Shown here: positions 34,801 through 46,800 of the stretch, in pieces
Layout of the letters: the number at the start of each line of letters is the position of its first letter
How positions within the stretch are numbered: position 1 is the stretch's first letter
Source of the DNA: Salvator merianae
Taxonomy: Eukaryota > Chordata > Lepidosauria > Squamata > Teiidae
Assembly: GCA_003586115.2 (NCBI GenBank)
Contig: QVOM02000070.1
Span: 312,219-376,218, forward strand
Reading direction: 5' to 3'
DNA length: 64,000 nucleotides
Notes under the pieces: generated by a model
What the model was told of the DNA's origin: nothing
The model's database searches: none
Seen by the model: only the letters and a program-made list of their open reading frames with translations
Program-made: the position numbers and the translations under genes

Positions 34801-37800
34801 TCTGCCGGGATGATGGTTCCTAAGGATCTTTTAAAACCAATTCTACCAATTTGAGTTAGAGACAAAGTGGTGTACCTGGACAATAATACCATCTATATGT
34901 GCATTTTTGGTTGATCTGGGAGCCCTGCACCAGATATGGATGCCTCTCCCCCTTCCTCCAAAAGAATCGACCTTTTGCTCTTTTGTGAGGTTGCTCCCTT
35001 TGGAGCAGATGTCATGGGAGGGTGCATGGATGCCCCCTTCACCTCCATGCTGTTGTCCAGCATGTTGGGCCACATCCTGGGTTGCCACCTGACTTCCAGG
35101 TGGACTTCTGGTTCCAGGTGAACTTCTGACCAAGGAACTCATATGCATGAATGATGTTCTATTTACATAGACAATCTAGAAGGTATGCAGGCCAGCATGA
35201 AGCTTCATTATTTGTTGGCAGCCCTTCTGTTCTGCCACACTCGACAGTTAAAATTCCCAGTCCCAGATCAATCAGCAGGCAACAGGATACAAACGGCTCA
35301 AGCAGATGGTCTTTACTAATTGCAGCAATAAAGCTTGTACAGGACAATTACCTAATCCAGAGGACTAGCTGAGCAGGGTCAAATTCAGGCCGGAGTCAGT
35401 CAAGAGGCCAGGGTCATTCAGTCTGAGTGAAGTATCCAGGAGCTTGGGAATTACTTGCAGGACAGATTACCAGCAACACCTGATGCAGGTTTTTCTTGGC
35501 TATTTATCCCTCAGGATCAGAGTCAGAGTTTGACAGGTGGGGAAGGCATGGGCAGCATTCTTTCACCTTTGCTTTAGTCTTAAGGCCTTAAGCCTTTTTA
35601 ACCTTCTCCCATCTCTGCTGGCTAGGGAGAGGTCTCTCTGGGCTATGGGAAGACCCAGGACCTGGAGAGTCTGTTCTACTAGGGTCAGGGTCACTGTGTC
35701 TTGATGCCCTATCCTCATCTGAGCATTCCAAGGAATCCACTTCCACTGGTGCAGGGTGGGGCATGACACCTTCTGCCTCTACATTGGCTCCAAGATGAGT
35801 GAACTCCATCAAGGTCTCAATTGGATGGAGCCTATGCCAAATGAACCTGTGAAGTGGGCAGGATAATTTATTCTGACTTAAAACATTTCCAATTTATTTC
35901 ATAGAATCTAATTATAGCTAAAGAATTCAATAGGATCCAATCCCTATTAGCTGTGTTGAGGCATAAATCTTTCAGCTGTGTTTTTGCATCTGATTTTAAG
36001 ATAATTGCCAAGGTTTGGGTTTTCTCTAATGCCACCTCCAGTCTCATAGTGTTACGAAATGGACTGTGGAATTTCTGGGCATGACTCCCTTATTTTGTTT
36101 TGCTTTTGTTTTCATTTTGCCATCTATCTTCTGTTCTCTTATATGTGACTTATGAAGTCTTCTTGTCACTTGCAGGTTCATTGAACAAAACAGGCTTGAA
36201 GCTATCTCAAAGAATGCGTTCAGAGGTCTAAAGAATCTTCTTCATCTGTGAGTTTTGGACCCACTCCCAAGCCCAATTTATTCTAAAAGCAATTGGATGC
36301 TGTAGTTACCCACTGGATTGGGTCAATCTCCTTTTAATCCAATAGCCTATTCTCATTTGTGGCCAACCAGGCATATACGGAAACTGCAGTCAGGCCAATA
36401 CAGACCTACTCCAGGAATGACATTCAGCTGCCTCATATGTTCACACCTGCCTTATCTGACTTGCTTCACTCTATCTTGCTGTTCAGTATTGGAACTGAGA
36501 GGAGTTGTTGTCTAGCAAGATCTAGAGGCAGTGGTGGGACTGATAGTGTGAAGGGCAAAGTAGCTAAGGGCACTTCCAGATGTGTGCTAAAACCTGCATG
36601 TAATTGTGGCACTCCCAATATAGTTGCAAGTTAGTGAGTCAATAACTCATAATATCACTATTACAGGAAATCTGGCAATGATGCCAGGTTTCCCATAATA
36701 GTTCCCCTTTCCTTCACATCTGCTGGCAGCTTCCAAAATAAGCTTGCTTGGGGCTAGTGAATGCCAACCAAGTGTGCAAAAAAATAACAAAAGGAAGTGG
36801 GGGGGCACTTGGTTGGCTTCAAGTAGCCCTGACCAAGCTCATTTTGGAAACTACCAGCAGATGTGAAGGGAAGCCCATGATTGCTCTTCACAGCTGTCAG
36901 GGGGCAGGAAGAGGTGATTGTGGGATCTTCTTTAAATCCCAAATTGTCTCTTGTTATCTGGAACCTGCCAAAAAGGAAGTAGAATCTGGGATCAGAACAA
37001 GGTAGTGCTAAATGTGGGTGAAGTACTGTTGAGACTGCAATTCTTTTCAAATTCACATTAAAAAAAAGTAACTTCACTGAACATAGTAAGTTATGCACAC
37101 ATTAACCAACCCTGAATTGAAACAAATGTGAAGGAGAAAGGAAGAGTGAAGTCAAGCTCTGTGCTGCCCACCTTGCCCTTTTTTGGCCAACTACCCCTGT
37201 TATTAGATTGCCAAAGGATTCCCATCTCTATTTTAGCTGCATCTGCTCTGAGTGGAAGCTCATTCATTCATTCATTCATTCATTCATTGATATACTGATT
37301 CTCATAAAAAACACCTTACAGCAATTTACAAACTAGAATAAAACTAAGGCCAAGCAATGTTAATAACAATACAGTTCTAAGAATTATGCAAAAAACCCAA
37401 TACGATAATCCCTTGATCCTGCTGCTGGGAGACTGCAAGCAGAGCAGGCAGTGTACTCAAGTCCTGCTGGTGGGCTACCTTGTGTTGCTGGTTGGCTGAT
37501 GTGAGAACAGACTGCTGGGCTAGATGGACCATGGGTCCAATCCAGTGGAGCACTTATGTTCTTATGCCGCTGAAGGCATCTGCTGGGGGATTATGAGCAG
37601 GGCAAGCTGTCTGCTCAAGTCCTGCTGGTGGGCATCCTTGTACAGCTGGTTGCCGGTGGGAGAGCAGACTGCTGAACTAGATGGGTAGTTGGTTCCGTCC
37701 AGTGGGGTACTTCTTATATTCTTAATATTCATGAGGTTTTGGTTCTTTTAAAATTCATTACATTTACATGCTGAAGTATTACACAACGGAAGCCCATGGC

Positions 37801-40800
37801 AAGCGTTGGATGGAGGGAGGGAAACAACCCTTTTCACCACAGATGCAGATTCCAGTCCAGGTCATTTATTACAGCCATAGCGCAACTGTACAGATTAACA
37901 AAACAGGACTAATAAAAAACACAGTTCAACCTTAACTATAATATCTGAGTTCTCAGCTGAGCAGCAATGTAAAAATCATTTACATTGTCACCATTTTGGT
38001 AATGCTTAGACCCACATCTGCTAAACAGCAATTTCTACGAAACAAACTAAAGATGAGCAAGTTTGGGTCCCTATATGATGGTTCAAAAGGTTCAAACTTG
38101 AACCATCCCCCTGTTCAAATGGCGCTGGTTCAATCTGAGCCAAACTAGAGCCCATTCTTTGAACACAAATGATTCAAATCAAACCATTTGTGTTTGCTGT
38201 TTTTTTGCCCTTTAAAAGGGCTTTTGTAAAAATATTTCTTTTTAATAGGTTCAATGTTCAGTCAAACCAATCTGAAATGGTCTGAATTTGAACCAAACCA
38301 CTTAAGGTTTGATTCAGTTTGAACTGAAGCATATATATGTGTGTGAGATTTCACATATAAAATCTCACATATAATGTGCATTCATGTGTAATGCACATGC
38401 TGATTCAGCCCAAAATGTTCAGGTAATAAAAGTAATTTGTATAGTAAAAATTATGTCTCATGTATAATGTGCACCTCAATTATTAGTGAACTAAAATGAG
38501 AGAAAATTGTGCACATTATACATGAGATTTTATGGTATGTTCATGCACATCTCTCAAACAAACCCTATTTTCCTGGGAAATTTGCTATCATTGGGTATGC
38601 GAAGTCTTGCCTAATATCCCAGCTGAAAGTACAGTCATCACTGTTTCAGGGGGACCAGAGTCACAAGTTCATCATTACCACCATCATCATCACAGAAGGG
38701 AGGGAGGGGGGGAGAGACTACTGCAAGGACCTAGAGAAGTTTCTCTTTGTATCCCTCCTGGTCAGAAAGGGAAAGAGAAAAGCACCCCAGTGCCCCCTGA
38801 AGCAGCCGTTTCCTCTCGCTTTCCCACTAGAAGTGCATGCTCTCCTCTTTTCCCACAAACAAATTGATTTCTTCAGGTCTGCAACTAAAACCTAAAGAAA
38901 ACACCCCATCTGGGGCACTGGTGAAGGATCTGTTGAATGCTAAATTCATCACCTCTGCCCTTAGCGAAAGCAAGGAAATCAGCGTTCTGCATGAGGGAGG
39001 GAGTCAGAGAGCCAAAACTCTTCACTTCTCTCAGAAACCAGCTAATTATTTCATGTTTTCAGCCGAAAAAGAGCTAGAGGGTTTCAGCTACTCTCTGCCA
39101 CTATCCCTCCTGCCAGAAGATGCAATCATTCTATTGCAAGGGATGCGAGCAAGGTACTTTCCTTTTTTCCTGATCACCAGTAAGATGGAAAGCTACTGGA
39201 TATCCTTGCACTACTCTTACCCTCCACCAGGTGGAAGCAGCCCAACAGCTTTCTTTCTTATCTGCCCAATCAGGAGGCTTAGAAGGAAGCCTCCCAGAAA
39301 CCTTTGCACTGTTCCCTCCCTGCAAGCCCCCCAATCAGGTAGTTTAGAAAGGACAGGATGAGGAGGAGCAACTGGGAAAACACACAGCTTCAAAATTGTG
39401 AATATGCAAGTCCCTATTTAAAAATGCTATACATTTTCCCCATCAAAAAGGCTCAAATCGTGTGACTAAAAGACTTGTGAGTGGAACTACCCTGTTAAAA
39501 CAGAATGCTAACCCCTCTTTTTCCATACTCTCGCTATATGGATTTTCATTTATAAGGTCTATATATTTTATGATGCCGTTTCATTACACATGCCAAAATT
39601 TTCAGTTGTAAGGTCTATGATCTTCTCTGCATGTGGTTTGATTTGGCAGTAGGCATGTCCGCTGGTTTGGTAATGAACCATCTGAACCATATGCAGGAAA
39701 TGCATGTTGGACACTTGAAGCAATCTCTCTCCACCCTGCGCCAATCTTCGGCTTCCTGGCTGGTTGGCTCAGCAGTTCAGAGGCTGCTCAGCAGTTCAGC
39801 CAAATCTACTTTGAACAGCTGAACAGGAGCAAGCCGGGACAGTTCAGCACTTTGTGCAGGCCCCAGCGTTTGCACCTTCTTCTGCATGCAAATGCTGCAG
39901 GTCACGGCAGCAGCTGGACATTTCCACTGCTGCTGTCATGGTGGGCAGGCCAGCGTTCGCTCTGTGAGTGCTGGAAGCCTGGTTCTGGGCTGTTCCAGCC
40001 CTCACATTGTGGATGGCCACGGTGCCGTGAGGTCTGTTCTAGCGTAGACCATTCTCACTGGCAAGTGCGAACAGGCCCCAAACCAACGTACATGCCTGCT
40101 TGGTTGATCTGCTGAGTTGGTCTAACCTCACTGGAGTGTGTCAAGTAAATGAGAAAGTGTGGAGTGTTTTTTGGTGTGTGATGCATTACATTCTAAGGGG
40201 AAATCTGAGCCAGGGTGGTTGTGAAATGGTACTTTACATTAGGTAGTAGGGGTGTGCACGAAGCTTCGTGGCATTCGATTTTCGATCGAATTTCGTGCCC
40301 TTCGCATCGAATGCGAAGGGCAACAGAAATCACGAATGCGAATTGCGAAGGTCCCTCAATTTTTCGAAGTATTTCGGGACCTTCGCAATTTGCCAAACTC
40401 TCACCTCTCTAGGCTGTCAGCGCTGGCGCTGACAGCCTAGGGTGAATCAGCCAGCCAGCAGCGAGTGGAAGTGCAGAAAATTCAACGGAAGGGAGGGATT
40501 CCCTTCCCATTGATTTTCCTTCTCTTCCCCTCACTGACTCACCCCCCTAGGCTGTCAGCGCGAGCGCTGACAGCCTAGGGTGAATGAGGCAGCCAGCAGC
40601 CATTGGAAACGGAGTAATCAAGGCGAACGGAAGACCTTTTTGCCTTGATTTTTCTGCTTCCGATGACGCTTGCCTCTCTCTCATCCCCCCCCCCAGTCTG
40701 TCATCAGACTGACAGACTGCGGCGGGAGTGAGAGAGCGCGCTGCGCCATCGGAAGCAGATAAATCAAGGCGAACGGAAGACCTTTTTGCCTTGATTTCTC

Positions 40801-43800
40801 TGCTTCAGATGGCGCTCGCCTCTCTCTCATCCCCCCCCCCCAGTCTGTCATCAGACTGACAGACTGCGGCGGGAGTGAGAGAGCGCGCTGCGCCATCGGA
40901 AGCAGATAAATCAAGGCGAACGGAAGACCTTTTTGCCTTGATTTCTCTGCTTCAGATGGCGCTCGCCTCTCTCTCATCCCCCCCCCCAGTCTGTCATCAG
41001 ACTGACAGACTGCGGCGGGAGTGAGAGAGCGCGCTGCGCCATCGGAAGCAGATAAATCAAGGCGAACGGAAGACCTTTTTGCCTTGATTTCTCTGCTTCA
41101 GATGGCGCTCGCCTCTCTCTCATCCCCCCCCCAGTCTGTCATCAGACTGACAGACTGCGGCGGGAGTGAGAGAGCGCGCTGCGCCATCGGAAGCAGATAA
41201 ATCAAGGCGAACGGAAGACCTTTTTGCCTTGATTTCTCTGCTTCAGATGGCGCTCGCCTCTCTCTCATCCCCCCCCCAGTCTGTCATCAGACTGACAGAC
41301 TGCGGCGGGAGTGAGAGAGCGCGCTGCGCCATCGGAAGCAGATAAATCAAGGCGAACGGAAGACCTTTTTGCCTTGATTTCTCTGCTTCAGATGGCGCTC
41401 GCCTCTCTCTCATCCCCCCCCCAGTCTGTCATCAGACTGACAGACTGCGGCGGGAGTGAGAGAGCGCGCTGCGCCATCGGAAGCAGATAAATCAAGGCGA
41501 ACGGAAGACCTTTTTGCCTTGATTTCTCTGCTTCAGATGGCGCTCGCCTCTCTCTCATCCCCCCCCCCAGTCTGTCATCAGACTGACAGACTGCGGCGGG
41601 AGTGAGAGAGCGCGCTGCGCCATCGGAAGCAGATAAATCAAGGCGAACGGAAGACCTTTTTGCCTTGATTTCTCTGCTTCAGATGGCGCTCGCCTCTCTC
41701 TCATCCCCCCCCCAGTCTGTCATCAGACTGACAGACTGCGGCGGGAGTGAGAGAGCGCGCTGCGCCATCGGAAGCAGATAAATCAAGGCGAACGGAAGAC
41801 CTTTTTGCCTTGATTTCTCTGCTTCAGATGGCGCTCGCCTCTCTCTCATCCCCCCCCCCAGTCTGTCATCAGACTGACAGACTGCGGCGGGAGTGAGAGA
41901 GCGCGCTGCGCCATCGGAAGCAGATAAATCAAGGCGAACGGAAGACCTTTTTGCCTTGATTTCTCTGCTTCAGATGGCGCTCGCCTCTCTCTCATCCCCC
42001 CCCCCAGTCTGTCATCAGACTGACAGACTGCGGCGGGAGTGAGAGAGCGCGCTGCGCCATCGGAAGCAGATAAATCAAGGCGAACGGAAGACCTTTTTGC
42101 CTTGATTTCTCTGCTTCAGATGGCGCTCGCCTCTCTCTCATCCCCCCCCCCAGTCTGTCATCAGACTGACAGACTGCGGCGGGAGTGAGAGAGCGCGCTG
42201 CGCCATCGGAAGCAGATAAATCAAGGCGAACGGAAGACCTTTTTGCCTTGATTTCTCTGCTTCAGATGGCGCTCGCCTCTCTCTCATCCCCCCCCCCAGT
42301 CTGTCATCAGACTGACAGACTGCGGCGGGAGTGAGAGAGCGCGCTGCGCCATCGGAAGCAGATAAATCAAGGCGAACGGAAGACCTTTTTGCCTTGATTT
42401 CTCTGCTTCAGATGGCGCTCGCCTCTCTCTCATCCCCCCCCCCAGTCTGTCATCAGACTGACAGACTGCGGCGGGAGTGAGAGAGCGCGCTGCGCCATCG
42501 GAAGCAGATAAATCAAGGCGAACGGAAGACCTTTTTGCCTTGATTTCTCTGCTTCAGATGGCGCTCGCCTCTCTCTCATCCCCCCCCCCAGTCTGTCATC
42601 AGACTGACAGACTGTGGCGGGAGTGAGAGAGCGCGCTGCGCCATCGGAAGCAGATAAATCAAGGCGAACGGAAGACCTTTTTGCCTTGATTTCTCTGCTT
42701 CAGATGGCGCTCGCCTCTCTCTCATCCCCCCCCCAGTCTGTCATCAGACTGACAGACTGTGGCGGGAGTGAGAGAGCGCGCTGCGCCATCGGAAGCAGAT
42801 AAATCAAGGCGAACGGAAGACCTTTTTACCTTGATTTCTCTGCTTCCGATGGCGCTCGCCTCTCTCTCATCCCCCCCCCAGTCTGTCATTACACTGACAG
42901 ACTGGGGGGGGGGGAATGAGAGAGAGGCGAGCGCCATCCGAAGCAGAGAAATTAAGGCAAAGGTCTTCCCTTCGCCTTGATTTATCTGCTTCCGTTCGCG
43001 GCGAAGATTTTCGCCGCGAAAACGAAGGGCTTCATTTTCGTGCATATTTTTTCGCACGAAAACGAAGCCTAGGAGCTTCGCAGTCCTGCGAAGCGAAAAG
43101 GGAAAAGTGCCTTCGTGCACATCCCTATTAGGTAGGTTTCTTCCATTTGCTTGCATTAAGCCAATATAACTGAGGGGAGATCTGGTTAACTAACGTATAT
43201 CAATGGCCAAGGCACATCGATCGAGTTTCTAGATGTGATTTCCCTAACCCTCAGTTTTGCATTAAAGTTGACTGCTCTTTACATGTGACTTCACTGTATG
43301 TAGCACTTTGTAGAAGCCAAACCAACATGTATAAAAGGAGGGACAACTCTATTTTGATTTGCAAAGGAAATACAGCACTTGTAGGAATTTTGTCCTCAGT
43401 TGCCAAAATACGTTGTCCGACCCTGAATACTTGGGGATTGTGTGCAAACTATGCCACATACCTTAAAATCTCTTTGGCTGATTCTTGGGGGGGGGGACCG
43501 TCCTGCCATTCACATTCACGGCAGTGTTGTTCCCCAGACTTACAAGTCAGTTCCACACACGTGCCTTTTTCCTTTTCCATAAAGTACCTCTTTTTTATTT
43601 TTACTTTCCCACAGGAATTTGGCCTACAATAACCTGCAGACCTTACCAAGGCATCTGTTTCGGGGCTTGGACGCGTTGATCTCTGTGTGAGTGTGCATTG
43701 AAGAAATGATGTGGGGAAGAGAGTTACAGGCAGTGATTCCAGTGCAGTGAGGGATCAGAAATACAGGGCAATTTCATACTGGCTGGTATACTGGACCAGC

Positions 43801-46800
43801 AAGCATACTAGGAGCCTCTGTTTCATGGCAGTGGAGTCCAAAGGGGTGGGGCCTCCCTTAGACTACACCGATGGGAGGAAGGGAAGCTTCTAGTACATTT
43901 GCTGGTCCAGTATACTGGCCAGTGCAGAAGTGCCTACAGATCACGATTCCAATGCAGTGGGGGAGCGGGGAATTTCAGCTGGAAGTCCTGTCTTCATCTC
44001 CCTGATAGCAGCAGCCCATGGCTTTAAGGGTGGGATTTTGTAATCGGCGGGAAGTGTGTGATCACTGTTCACAGGGCCTCTGGGCCTCCGTACCGTTGCA
44101 GCTGTGACAGTATGGAGGCCCGTAGGCCCCGCAAACAGAGATTACACACTTCCTGCCAGTTACGAATACCCATCCTTAAAGCCACGGGCTGCCGCTGCTC
44201 CCTGAACAATGTTTTAATTTGTTTCAAAAAACAGCTTCCAGTGCCCTGGAGTTCATTAATGGCTATGGATTGGGGACAATATGGAGGATGTGGCAATGCA
44301 GTATACACTGAAGTTTCCTGCAAATAAACAGCCCTAAGCGGAAGGCTAAACATCACCAGCATGAACTGAGAATATATATTATTGGCTTAGTTAATTGCTG
44401 CTGCTGCACTTCACCCAAAACAAGGGCACCCCAGACTATGTTCAGAATGCTACCGTAATTGTAAAAGGATACGAGTCCTGAATAGAAGAAAAAACACAGT
44501 GCACTTGATATCAGTTTTGGCTGGCAGGAGAAAAGAGCTTATATGCAATGGTGTTTGTTGAAATACTTTGCAGTCCCTGAAGACCTCTCCCAGGAGTCCA
44601 CTATAACCCAATCTTAGCAGTCTGTCCTAGAGATGTGCGTGAACGAAAATTGTGTGTTCAGTTCGCTGTCAAACCAAACACCCATTTGTTTGATTCCCCG
44701 ACAAACCTTTTAATCAAACAAATGGTGGTTTGCGTTTGATTCCAAACATATTCAAAAGGAGAAAAAATATATTTTTTCCACTAAAAAAAGTCCTTTTCAA
44801 GGGCAAAACCACAGGAAACATGAATTGTTCAATCACATTGTTCATGTTCATGAATGGCAGGCTCGTTTGATTCCATCAAACTCCGGGATACAGAAACCAC
44901 AGCATGTTTGGTTCAAAGCGAATATTCACAGGTATGAACTGTGTGATTGAATTTTTGAAAGCAAAGCGAACTTTGCACATCTCTAGCCTGGCTACAGTTA
45001 TCAAAGATTTTCTGCATTGCCATGGGGATTAGAAATTTCTCAAGAGTATGACCGGATTCATGCTGAAAGTTGGACAATAGCAACACTTGAATGACTGCAG
45101 CTTTGGTCAGTGGTACCCCATAGGCTGGGACTGCAAGGCAATAGGGACAGGATGAGGCCCTACTTAGAAGCTTCACTTTGATCTGGCTGCAGTGTATTTA
45201 TTTTTTCATGCGGACTAAACCAAGGCTTCCAACTGGAGTTGTGTTCTGTGAGCCACTGCTGGTTTCACTACACCACAGGTTGTTGTCCTCAACCTTTTCC
45301 TTGCACCTTGTATTTCATTAGCCATTATCAGGCTAATAAGAAACGTACTAATATATTTAAATCTAGAATATAGGCTATGAAAATACTGTAGGTGATACTG
45401 GGACTGATTACATCTCTATAGAAAGATGATCCAGTTTTTACATAAAACCAACAAATTTCAGCCCATCCCATATCTAGGCAGGAATAAAAGACCATGTTTG
45501 AGAAAGTCCATAAATTGTTCTCGGTTCTGTAAGAGGCAACGGTAAAAATCTGCTTATGTTATGTTGCCAGAAGTACCTTTTGAAAATAATTTCATCTGCA
45601 GCCAATTTTCAATTTTTCTTTCTTCTGAAATTGACAAAATTGTAGCATGTTTTTCTGGATGGTTAAATTTATTCGATCTCCCAGTGCTGCTTCAACTATG
45701 GTACACTATTATAAACAAATGTTCTAAGTAGGTATATGTGCTGGTTCAGAACCAAATCCATGGAACCATCCTGGTTGAAAGTGGTTCAGCCATTCAAAGT
45801 CCTTGAAAAACATGTTGATAGCTTGGTGTGGTCTTCACCAATATATATACTGAAACATCTGGAGGTTATCAGTCTGACAAAAGATGTTCCAAGCTGATGT
45901 GGGGAGATGCAGCAATCCCACCTATGAAGTTGTTACCTACAGTTCCATGTCCACATGGAGAAATCACTGCTGGATGCTATCATCCCTGGTGGTGTCCATG
46001 ACAATGTCAACAAACCCAATGTATGTGTACTTTATAAATGCTCCAATGTGTACATACATTTATGTTTGCATCTCTCTCTCAGGTTATGAATCTTATAGCT
46101 TTTAGCTTTAAGTTTTTTGAAGATCTCCCTAATTTATGTGTGAAATTAGAGGTGCTCATGGCACAATGCTGTTTGCCAGCATTCTTTGCTTACAATTGTC
46201 AGAGATGTTTTGTACAAACCTAAGCTGCCATGTAATTGATGATGCTAACCTTGTGAACTCCATATGCTCTGCACTTCAACTCCGACCATCCTTGCCATCC
46301 TTGACTTTGCTGGCTGGGGCTGATGGGAGTTGGAGTCCATGACAGCAGTAGAGAACTTCACATTGTCTGTCCATGCATGAAAACAAAGGAAGCTAAGTGG
46401 GAGTTACGACCTGGTTTCTTTCCTGGCAGGGACTTGAGAGGAAATGCTTTCCATTGTGACTGCAAGCTCAAATGGCTGGTGGAGTGGCTTAGCCATACAA
46501 ATGCACTGGTGGAACCTATAGAGTGCCGATCGCCAGCCGAATTGAACCGGACCAGTCTCAGTGAACTTCGCCTTGCGAGCTTCAACTGCATTACCACTGG
46601 TACGTCATTTCTTCATACTGAACGTTGCTGAAGAGACCCCTTCCAGCTAACCTGCGTTAGATTTTGGAGTAGCGATGGGCACTTCTAGCCACACTCACAT
46701 AACCACTACTCTTAAAGAGTTGCACTGGCTCCGTCCTGGTGCCTGAGCCCAATTCAAGGTTATAACCTTAATGCATAAAGCCTGTACAGTTCAGGCCCCA

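Larger units (their letters stand above)
31684..36175 (+). other. LGI4 intron 3
   Basis: Holds a GAT microsatellite, MITE fragments, a SINE remnant near 33925-34060, a TG/G-rich tract (34305-34322) and a possible LTR-element remnant (35150-35820). The remainder is unassigned. Confidence 0.7.
40247..43127. mobile_element. Amplified hAT-like non-autonomous element (2881 bp)
   Basis: Flanked by perfect 8-bp direct repeats TTAGGTAG (40239-40246 and 43128-43135). Terminal inverted repeats are TAGGGGTGTGCACGAAG (left) and CTTCGTGCACATCCCTA (right), one mismatch apart. An 8-bp duplication and TAGGG-type ends fit the hAT superfamily. No transposase frame is present. Both end regions are chains of short hairpins, and the interior is a tandem array of about 146 bp per unit. 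It lies wholly in intron 4 of LGI4. Confidence 0.85.
36248..43614 (+). other. LGI4 intron 4 (7367 bp, the largest intron)
   Basis: Carries, in order, a palindromic MITE, an ATTC microsatellite, CR1-like ends, a GTTC-rich MITE, an inverted-repeat fragment, a MITE at 39.8-40.1 kb and the amplified hAT element. About 38540-39780 has no recognised element. Confidence 0.75.
43687..46429 (+). other. LGI4 intron 5
   Basis: Holds three palindromic elements (43768-43926, 44008-44199, 44628-44985). About 45000-46260 is unassigned. A small fragment resembling GGCTGGGGCTGATGGGAGTT MITEs is at 46266-46345. Confidence 0.7.

Noticed and set aside
38837..39361. 174-codon open frame on the plus strand in LGI4 intron 4
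   Set aside because: No recognisable protein family, and it lies within an intron without splice-site support.
40694..42878. CRISPR-like regular direct repeats
   Set aside because: There are no unique spacers: the whole unit repeats, and the context is a vertebrate intron inside a transposon.
40681..43156. Open frames within the 146-bp array on both strands
   Set aside because: Unit length is not a multiple of three and the frames are by-products of a non-coding, palindromic repeat.
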